9,835 nt of DNA. It comes from Pseudomonadota bacterium. Lineage in GTDB: Bacteria; Myxococcota_A; Bradymonadia; UBA4248. The stretch spans positions 1 to 9,835 of the forward strand of contig WQTY01000050.1 in NCBI GenBank assembly GCA_009786045.1, written 5' to 3'. The position numbers and the translations under genes are program-made. The notes beneath the pieces were generated by a model. That model searched no databases and was not told where the DNA came from. It worked only from the letters and a program-made list of their open reading frames with translations. Below, one piece after another: positions 5,501 through 9,835 of this stretch (within the stretch, counting starts at the first letter, position 1; each line of letters begins with the position of its first letter).

Positions 5501-8233
5501 GAGGAGGAGCAGAAACGGAGTGGGGAGAGTATTGGTGCCGTATACTACTGTTTGGCTTCGTCGCGGTATTATGCGTGCGATCCTGCTTTTGCACTTCGGT
5601 CGAAGGCGGCGCTGGAGACCCATTGCTTGTCGATGGCAAGCGGCGATAATCGGCCCCAGTGGAAAGGCGGAAAAATGGGCGAAGAGACCACAATGACTGT
5701 GGCCGACGTGAGGGATAGCTTTATCGTGTTTGCGGTAGGATATGCCAGTGCCACCAGCGATACGCCACTCGGCTATGGCTGCGCTGAAATGCTCAAATTC
5801 CCTGCAGTTCCGAAGTCTGAAGAGACGATTGAAGAGCGTTTCCTTGATGTTGACATTGAGCTTAATGCCATTCCGATGGAAGTGTTTGGCGCGTATCAGA
5901 CGAAGACGCTTTATGATTTGGGCGGCGTGCTCGTCGAAGGCACCAGCCTGGGCGACAAGATAACGGGCCTGGCCAATATGTATGTCGATATCTTTGGGCC
6001 AGATGACAATCCCGGGAAGCAGCTTGTGGATTATATCAAGAAGTACGTTGGCTTTGATCCGGCCAAAGCGCTTGAAGCCGTGGAGTGTACAAAGGCATTT
6101 TGCAACGGCGAAGAGCGGCCTTTTGCTCTGGTATGCCCGGCCAAGGCTGAAGATGGCGATAAGCCGGAGGATTCCAGAAACAGGGGCTACAAAGAGTGCA
6201 CCTGCATCTGTGGAAAGTTCTACTACTATCTCCAGGTGGATTCGATCGGCGCCATGCTCTTCCCGATGTTGATGAAGCTTCTTGAGAATGGGGTGAATTC
6301 GGCGATAGGCAAGGCCACGGGCGGCATGGGGCTTCAGGCGAAGATGTGCGAGGTGTTTGACAGCATCCAGTTTATCGAGTTTGAGGGCACGACGACTTTT
6401 AATCCGTCGAATGTATCCGGTAAGCAGGATCGGCTTGTGGGCCAGGTGAGGTATAGCGGCATCAGAGTGCCTGCGCTTCAGAATGCGGGCGTGAATCCGA
6501 AGTTTTCGGCGGTGGTGGCGAAGTGGCAGGATGCTGGGTTGTCCAATGGCATCGATCAGCTCAGCGTTTCGAATCTGAGCTTTAACCTGTCCTATGGTTT
6601 GCTCATCTATGAGCTTTTGGCGAGCATGATGCCGGGTTCGGAGAATGGCAAAGTCAACCTTCTGGGCTTTTTGGATTGCAAGAAGCTGTTTGGGTTTGAC
6701 ATCAGCCTGCCGGTGATCGGTTCTTTGAAGGCTGATGCGCTTCAGACATTGTGCACAGGGTTCCTTGGCCAGGCGAATTCGAAGATCTTTGACTTTGCAG
6801 AGGAGCAGTACATGGCACTGGGCATTACTGCCAATGGCAGGGCCGAGTTTGCACGAGGTGGAGACACATGTGACAGGGCCAGTACAGGTGCTGGCTGCAA
6901 AGCCCAGGAAGTGAAGCGGGGCCTTTGGGAAGGCAAGGGTACGATCAGCGGTAAATCCTATAACATTGATGGCCTTTGGGCGGCGCATCGTGCGTCACTC
7001 GACAGGGTGCCGGCCTATGTTTATGGCGATAAGACTGTTGCTGAGTTTAAGGCAGAGCGGAGTGTTTGCCAGCGCAAGCTGCAGGAAGCCAGCGAGGCCA
7101 GGAAAATGACTGATCAGATGAAGGCGGAAGGAAAGGTGACGAATCAGAATTGTCTGATGGGGAGTTTTGATAAACCTGAAGGCCGTGCCACCAACAATTA
7201 CTGTGCGCAGGATGTTTGCAAGGGAATGTCGATAGTGGTTTGCAGCGGCGGTCAGTTTAATTCAGCCTATGCCAAAGCAACAGGGCCCGAGATCATCAAG
7301 GCAGCCAATCAGCATTGTGCCAAGAATGCAGGTGCTGGCGTTAACGACTGTGCGACCAATCCTGAAATCATCAATGGCGGCAAGGGTATTACGAATAAGG
7401 AATGCATCGAAAAATCGTGTATTGAGGCGTGCATAGACAATCCTTCGATCCTCGTTTGCGAGGCGAAGGGCAAGGTTTTGGGTAGTGGTAACGATGACAA
7501 AGGCGTAGCTGCCATGAATGAGGTATGTGGTGCTGGCTATGTTTCCTCTGAAGATGGGTCTCTCATCGTTGGGGCATCGTGTTCTGGCGCGAAAACGGCC
7601 TGTGCGAGCCAGTGTGGTGTTGCCGGGTGTCTGATGAATTCGGAAGCAGGCTGCGGGGATCCGGAAGCGCCTGCGGTGCCTTCGATTCGCGCTGTGTGGA
7701 ACATCTTTGATGACAATGGCGCAGGACCCTGCACGGGCAAAAACGCAGGTCAATTTGTGTGTGAGGATGGAAAGGTCAAGAATGCAGAGTTTGGTACTGC
7801 TCTTATCGCAGGTATGAGGCCCGACAAGGGGACCATAAAGGCGAGCTCCGATCCTGGATACAAGCTCTTCTTTGATCCGAACAACAAAGCGCGGCTTGGC
7901 AAGTTGGTGGCAGGCACGGATGCGACACTTGGTGCAGCGGGCGTTGAGGTTTTGTCGGGTGAGAAGTGGATTCTTTCGATACCTGCTGAAACCGGCTGTT
8001 CCAGCCGCAGGGTGTCGATGAGGATCCTTGGCGATGGCCGGAAGGTTAAGATTGCGAATGGAAGCACCACTTATCATGATGCTGTCATTGATCAGTGGAC
8101 GCTGGTGGCGTTGAACCTGGGCAGCGCCTCGGGCCTGGTTAGCCTTGAGATCACCACCAGTACCAATGATTCGAGTGGTTTCAAGATGATGCGTCTTGAT
8201 GAAATCAAGGTCGAGGCGGTTTGTGCGCCGTAG
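2522..8233 (+). CDS. Giant multidomain outer-membrane lipoprotein with tandem Ig-like repeats
   Basis: This 1903-residue protein starts with a lipoprotein signal peptide: MHKLATCVRF, a hydrophobic core, then LFGC with C20 as the lipid-bearing Cys (Phe at -2 is unusual). Residue +2 is Ala, not Asp, so outer-membrane sorting is likely by the E. coli rule. In order: a Ser/Asn/Gln-rich tether (21-80); two Ig-like modules (about 82-203 and 252-355); a Ca-binding-type Asp stretch (457-493); three more modules (514-633, 669-779, 861-971) separated by Pro/Gly-rich linkers; an unassigned part (about 1000-1490); a helical stretch (about 1505-1540); a Cys-rich part (about 1541-1715); and a C-terminal beta-rich domain (about 1719-1903) that might be carbohydrate-binding-like. 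About fifty cysteines follow C20, fitting an oxidising periplasmic or surface setting. Its function is not known to me; adhesion or scaffolding at the surface is an inference from the repeats. It stands alone between a divergent promoter and a terminator. Confidence 0.92.
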   Translation: MHKLATCVRFALLMFLLFGCANTETESGRRSTAGSKWINGVNYASDEVNEQNVFGQQGNGLSSNPQVKPTSSQLGPYNTQFGDVTIHVGEESREGFINEIIDFEVILTAESGGPAKNARVVVMLDKSQAASSNGSLVWTADSAQELLEARSDMIIAETSSLGRLRFRMHTGTAYHNNNPMYYVNVWSANAKDPGSIAVYVFRPPSVTDEGVVKGNGDTVNDTSIPASIRDEYNASALESATLTPTDSLNQQLFVKYKKKLGVRLTGSATASGNQVVVPGEKACWTFVGYDADRGGVNDATIDGSDPRAGCKESDANGIVWVELYTGKAYGAKYYLNFFHSKADAPVVYEITTFAMPETLGVEGSGPGADFTGEGKPTETLKVDFPEPVVDPDSGAFIIEGKDARDLLETIAGDDPRLDAILEAHCYNSKGAFVCSLVEDPHGNWMLVGEDGAPIYADIDGDGLDEQVILVFETDGDGNTYFVGYDTDGDGKADVAPDPCMIDPTGVGCSKGPAATVVLQCRASATDDWAENCGVRKTPIDNLVPLEVRAVQLSGAAKSGEVLTWSIVRGADASNNAAFSSKTGPVTLKQNTSGDGISTASFWSGTGYSSTYYIRVESASAKTLMMPISVIYSMSLPLSEGDKPSADALKPGGEAMKAPDGMPPADPALGDVVIVASGAKTISAPVVKTLLLGVKAVKAGTVGEAEPVVVKSTKFYWKVTRGAALSNNATIIANITNTDVAGESVNQFYTGTAYNSLYYVSVFHPNAKDPLVYAITVENYSGGASGPTGKPSVPEGETIGEDGKPCSGAACGGNLGMVNGESTYPQYPQGGGCGKIDEACLKDDADPAKCPNIAIGSGDKQGCLELQIVGETNRFVEINARHQVKVRLVWRNGSEVTPVNGDIVWTLDKGADADGSIVSKYSAIDKQGYSTMTFVTGTKANTKYRLNAMFPNIHKDGSMVPHSVTITTTYGTLTDSGEADKNTIRATSHASGGLEEEQKRSGESIGAVYYCLASSRYYACDPAFALRSKAALETHCLSMASGDNRPQWKGGKMGEETTMTVADVRDSFIVFAVGYASATSDTPLGYGCAEMLKFPAVPKSEETIEERFLDVDIELNAIPMEVFGAYQTKTLYDLGGVLVEGTSLGDKITGLANMYVDIFGPDDNPGKQLVDYIKKYVGFDPAKALEAVECTKAFCNGEERPFALVCPAKAEDGDKPEDSRNRGYKECTCICGKFYYYLQVDSIGAMLFPMLMKLLENGVNSAIGKATGGMGLQAKMCEVFDSIQFIEFEGTTTFNPSNVSGKQDRLVGQVRYSGIRVPALQNAGVNPKFSAVVAKWQDAGLSNGIDQLSVSNLSFNLSYGLLIYELLASMMPGSENGKVNLLGFLDCKKLFGFDISLPVIGSLKADALQTLCTGFLGQANSKIFDFAEEQYMALGITANGRAEFARGGDTCDRASTGAGCKAQEVKRGLWEGKGTISGKSYNIDGLWAAHRASLDRVPAYVYGDKTVAEFKAERSVCQRKLQEASEARKMTDQMKAEGKVTNQNCLMGSFDKPEGRATNNYCAQDVCKGMSIVVCSGGQFNSAYAKATGPEIIKAANQHCAKNAGAGVNDCATNPEIINGGKGITNKECIEKSCIEACIDNPSILVCEAKGKVLGSGNDDKGVAAMNEVCGAGYVSSEDGSLIVGASCSGAKTACASQCGVAGCLMNSEAGCGDPEAPAVPSIRAVWNIFDDNGAGPCTGKNAGQFVCEDGKVKNAEFGTALIAGMRPDKGTIKASSDPGYKLFFDPNNKARLGKLVAGTDATLGAAGVEVLSGEKWILSIPAETGCSSRRVSMRILGDGRKVKIANGSTTYHDAVIDQWTLVALNLGSASGLVSLEITTSTNDSSGFKMMRLDEIKVEAVCAP
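2765..5434 (+). repeat. Five degenerate Ig-like (invasin Big_1-type) protein modules in the lipoprotein
   Basis: The five modules lie near 2765-3130, 3275-3587, 4061-4420, 4526-4858 and 5102-5434. Each ends with a shared strand pair: TGTAY..YYVNV, TGKAY..YYLNF, SGTGY..YYIRV, TGTAY..YYVSV and TGTKA..YRLNA, mostly followed by an Ala-Lys-Asp-Pro-like turn. Each also has an earlier strand like WSIVRGADASNN, WKVTRGAALSNN or WTLDKGADADGS, and a Gly turn before the final strands. This order fits the Big_1/invasin fold. Divergence is high, so the duplications are old. They lie in two groups, two and three, with the Asp-rich segment between. Confidence 0.75.
3890..4000 (+). other. Asp-rich calcium-binding-type repeats within the lipoprotein
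   Basis: Three DxDGDG-like loops follow closely: DIDGDGLDE (residues 457-465), ETDGDGN (about 473-479) and DTDGDGKAD (485-493). Such loops bind Ca2+ in bacterial thrombospondin-type-3-like and EF-hand-like repeats. They lie between the second and third Ig-like modules and may stiffen the stalk when calcium is bound. Calcium binding is inferred from the motif only. Confidence 0.6.
7193..7531 (+). repeat. Duplicated Cys-rich unit in the lipoprotein C-terminal part
   Basis: Two units share the pattern Asn-x-x-Cys, three or four residues, Cys, then a V-x-C or L-V-C, a Gly-containing turn, an Ala-rich helix, and a last Cys. The first runs from NNYCAQDVCKG to ANQHC (about 7193-7318) and the second from NKECIEKSCIE to MNEVC (about 7394-7528). 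The paired cysteines probably form the same disulfides in each copy. A further Cys cluster (CASQCGVAGC) follows. I know of no named domain with this pattern. Confidence 0.5.
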
Positions 8234-8262
8234 CGTGTAAGCGGCTTTGAAGTCGTGATCGA

Positions 8263-8299
8263 AGCGACACCCTCTGTCAGGAGGTGTGTCGCTTTTTTT
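8263..8299 (+). terminator. Intrinsic terminator of the lipoprotein gene
   Basis: AGCGACACCCTC (8263-8274) pairs with GAGGTGTGTCGCT (8281-8293) as eight plus four base pairs with one bulged T and a six-base loop, followed by seven consecutive Ts (8293-8299). It begins 30 bases after the stop codon. The upstream side has no A-run, so it works mainly for the plus strand and separates the lipoprotein from the peptidase gene. Confidence 0.9.
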
Positions 8300-8477
8300 G
8301 TGTGAGGCGTGCTGGCAATAGGGTATTGAGTTGGGCAGGGAAATGAGGGAGGCGGTGTCAATCGAAGTGGAGCGTTTTCAGCTTAAATGACGACACAGGC
8401 AGGCAGCGTTTCCTCTGTTCGTGGCAGCAGGAGATGTCGCCATAAATCATACTTTTGCCCTTCACCCAAAGCGATAC
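8300..8477. other. Intergenic stretch without recognisable gene
   Basis: Between the terminator and the palindromes I see no credible gene; frames on both strands are short and lack convincing starts. A 14-base match, GGAAATGAGGGAGG at 8339-8352, repeats the sequence just before the lipoprotein start (2500-2513) and opens only a 15-codon frame. A weak TTGCCC (8455-8460) with TACGTA (8475-8480) could be promoter boxes for the peptidase gene, but the spacing is only 14 bases. Confidence 0.5.
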
Positions 8478-8505
8478 GTAGAGACAAGGCATGCCTTGTC
8501 TGTAC
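8478..8505. repeat. 28-bp near-perfect palindrome upstream of the peptidase gene
   Basis: The inner 20 bases (8482-8501, arms AGACAAGGCA and TGCCTTGTCT) are a perfect palindrome. With one mismatched pair (8481/8502) it continues through GTA and TAC to 8478-8505. Palindromes of the style GTAGAGAC...GTCTCTAC occur as dispersed intergenic repeats in several bacteria, from memory and unverified. It could instead be an operator of the peptidase gene. Confidence 0.75.
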
Positions 8506-8511
8506 AGCGCA

Positions 8512-8539
8512 GGGGGGGTGGGGGAACGGGTTCCCCCAC
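8512..8539. repeat. G-tract and second palindrome in the peptidase leader
   Basis: GTGGGGGAAC (8518-8527) and GTTCCCCCAC (8530-8539) are perfect ten-base arms around a GG centre, a strong RNA hairpin if transcribed. Its left arm overlaps a run of seven Gs (8512-8518), so the G-rich strand offers four G-triplets that could fold as a quadruplex instead. The following bases are A-rich, so it is not a plus-strand terminator. It ends 33 bases before the peptidase start codon. Confidence 0.7.
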
Positions 8540-8562
8540 GAAAAGAAAACTGAAAATGCTAT

Positions 8563-8568
8563 AGGAGG
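8563..8568 (+). promoter_or_regulatory. Ribosome binding site of the M17 peptidase gene
   Basis: AGGAGG lies four bases before ATG 8573 in an A-rich unpaired stretch after the strong hairpin (8518-8539). The open A-rich context should leave it accessible even when the hairpin forms. Confidence 0.8.
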
Positions 8569-8572
8569 AACA

Positions 8573-9835
8573 ATGGCATTGATGACATGTGTCGATATGG
8601 GTCGGGTCAGGATTGAGCGTCACATTCTGGTGATTGCCTACCGGGAGACTTTGGAGGCTTCGTTGGGCGCGCTGTCGCTTAATGCTGACTTGCGTACGCT
8701 GATCCGTGGCAGTTTGGATTTGGAGGGAGAAGCGGCTGCGGCGACGCGGGTGGTACGCCAGACGGAAGGCGGCGTTGGCTGGATTAGCGTCATTCTTTTG
8801 TCGGCGAAGCGGCATCGCCATTCGCCAGCGCATGACGTATTTGGGCTGCGCAAGCTTTTGAATGCGGATCTCCTTGGGGTGAAGTCGCTTGGTGTGCTCG
8901 TTGCACTTGGCGACGATGATCCCGTTCATCTTTCTGGCATGGTTGCAGAACTTGCTCGCCAGATGCCGACATTCTGGTGCAAGCGCCAGGCACCGGAAGC
9001 GTGCCGGGTGTCGTGTGCATTTGTGACGCAGATGCCGCTTTCAGCGCCTGCACGCGCTGAGATAGAAGCGCTTTTTGATTCGATTCAGGTGTGTGCGGCG
9101 TTGGTAGATACACCCGCTCAGACACTGGATTGTGAAGAGTTTTCTGGCCGGATCAGGGAAGAGGCTGATGCGCTTGGGTTGACCTATGACGAAATCGTGG
9201 GTGACCATTTGAGGGTAGGCGGCTTTGGCGGCTTGTATCATGTTGGGAAGGCATCGTGCGTTGCACCCCGGCTGCTGGTTGTTCACTACCGTGCGAAGGG
9301 GGCTAAACACCGTGTTTCGCTGGTGGGCAAAGGGATTGTCTATGACACAGGGGGGCTTTGCCTTAAACCTCGCGATGCGATGAGTGAGATGAAGGGGGAT
9401 ATGGCCGGGGCAGCGGCCGTGTTTGGCGCGCTGTTGATGGCAGCCAAATTGGCATTGAAAGTCGACATGGATGCCGTTTTTTGCCTTGCCGAGAATGCCA
9501 TTGGCCCTTCGGCATTTCGACCGGACGACATCGTCACGCTGTACTCGGGGCTAAATGTCGAGATCAACAACACGGATGCGGAGGGGCGCCTGGTGTTGGG
9601 CGACGGCGTGGCTTACGCGAGCCGGCATCTGGAGCCCGATGTCATCATCGATATTGCGACGTTAACGGGTGCACAGCTGATATGTACCGGCAAGTCGTAT
9701 GCGGGACTTCTGACGTCCGATGCGGGCCTTGAAGCGGCGTTGGTAACGGCGGGGAAGGCCGTTGGGGAGCCTGTTTTCCCGATGCTGTATGCGCCGGATT
9801 TGTTGTTGGGTGAGTTTAAGAGTCAGGTTGCGGAT
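8573..9835 (+). CDS. M17 leucyl aminopeptidase family protein, NPEPL1-like, incomplete at the right edge
   Basis: The frame is open to the last base, giving 421 residues; the family usually has about 480-525, so roughly the last fifth is missing. It predicts a cytosolic, two-metal (Zn/Mn) aminopeptidase removing N-terminal residues from peptides. The catalytic C-terminal domain holds all key residues: K253 and D258 in GKGIVYDTGG, K265 in LKP, D276 in KGDMAG, and D335, E337 and R339 in the family signature NTDAEGRL (333-340). Residues 1 to about 170 are the variable N-terminal domain. GGFGGLYHVGKA, FCLAEN, YSGLNVEINNTDAEG and DIATLTGAQ closely follow human NPEPL1 as I recall it, more than E. 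coli PepA. Start chosen from AGGAGG (8563-8568), four bases before ATG; an in-frame ATG three codons on is less well placed. Odd: Cys263 where Ser is common (GGLCLKP). Confidence 0.95.
   Translation, partial: MALMTCVDMGRVRIERHILVIAYRETLEASLGALSLNADLRTLIRGSLDLEGEAAAATRVVRQTEGGVGWISVILLSAKRHRHSPAHDVFGLRKLLNADLLGVKSLGVLVALGDDDPVHLSGMVAELARQMPTFWCKRQAPEACRVSCAFVTQMPLSAPARAEIEALFDSIQVCAALVDTPAQTLDCEEFSGRIREEADALGLTYDEIVGDHLRVGGFGGLYHVGKASCVAPRLLVVHYRAKGAKHRVSLVGKGIVYDTGGLCLKPRDAMSEMKGDMAGAAAVFGALLMAAKLALKVDMDAVFCLAENAIGPSAFRPDDIVTLYSGLNVEINNTDAEGRLVLGDGVAYASRHLEPDVIIDIATLTGAQLICTGKSYAGLLTSDAGLEAALVTAGKAVGEPVFPMLYAPDLLLGEFKSQVAD

Noticed and set aside
4691..6988. Very long antisense open frame (765 codons) opposite the lipoprotein gene
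   Set aside because: It is a codon-phase shadow: composition is Arg/His/Ile-rich without domains, signal or ribosome site, and the plus strand frame has a signal peptide, repeats and a terminator.
8343..8390. Tiny 15-codon frame after GGAAATGAGGGAGG, repeating the lipoprotein leader
   Set aside because: The shared 14 bases are purine-rich and ribosome-site-like; the frame is too short and has no recognisable content.
8518..8539. Second palindrome as an intrinsic terminator
   Set aside because: An A-rich tract, not a T-run, follows on the plus strand, and on the minus strand a pyrimidine run does not follow the stem either.
1..9835. CRISPR array, tRNA, rRNA, insertion sequence or toxin-antitoxin pair
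   Set aside because: No regularly spaced direct repeats, no tRNA-like cloverleaf, no transposase motifs and no small overlapping gene pair were found on either strand.

Overview
The window looks like chromosomal sequence from a free-living Gram-negative bacterium of the Myxococcota/Bradymonadota kind. This placement is an inference from gene style: FHA-type signalling proteins, a modular class III cyclase, and a very large Cys-rich lipoprotein with tandem Ig-like repeats. No rRNA or marker gene is present to prove it. There are no tRNAs, CRISPR arrays, transposases or phage genes.

Layout. On the minus strand, reading leftwards, lie two signalling genes. The first is a 562-residue FHA-GAF-adenylate cyclase (2295 to 607). 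The second starts at 479 and runs off the left edge; its visible part has a short helical N-terminus followed by a long Pro/Gln-rich linker, and I suspect an FHA domain lies just outside the window. On the plus strand a 1903-residue lipoprotein (2522-8233) is transcribed divergently from the cyclase and ends at a clear intrinsic terminator (8263-8299). A 339-base gap follows, carrying two strong palindromes and a G-rich tract. Then comes an M17 metallo-aminopeptidase gene (8573 to the right edge, incomplete) that resembles the animal NPEPL1 branch more than classical bacterial PepA.

How the parts relate. The cyclase and lipoprotein share a 226-base divergent control region with a plausible promoter on each side and a 25-base interrupted inverted repeat centred between them. 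This suggests shared control, but nothing in the sequence proves the cAMP enzyme acts on the lipoprotein. The cyclase reads phosphothreonine partners (FHA) and a small ligand or partner (GAF), and makes cAMP. The lipoprotein is predicted to be anchored to the outer membrane, with about fifty cysteines probably in disulfides. The aminopeptidase is cytosolic and appears to be a separate unit behind the terminator.

The least explained parts are the middle and C-terminal two-thirds of the giant lipoprotein, the inverted repeat in the divergent promoter, and the twin palindromes in front of the peptidase gene. All family assignments come from motifs read by eye; no search was run.
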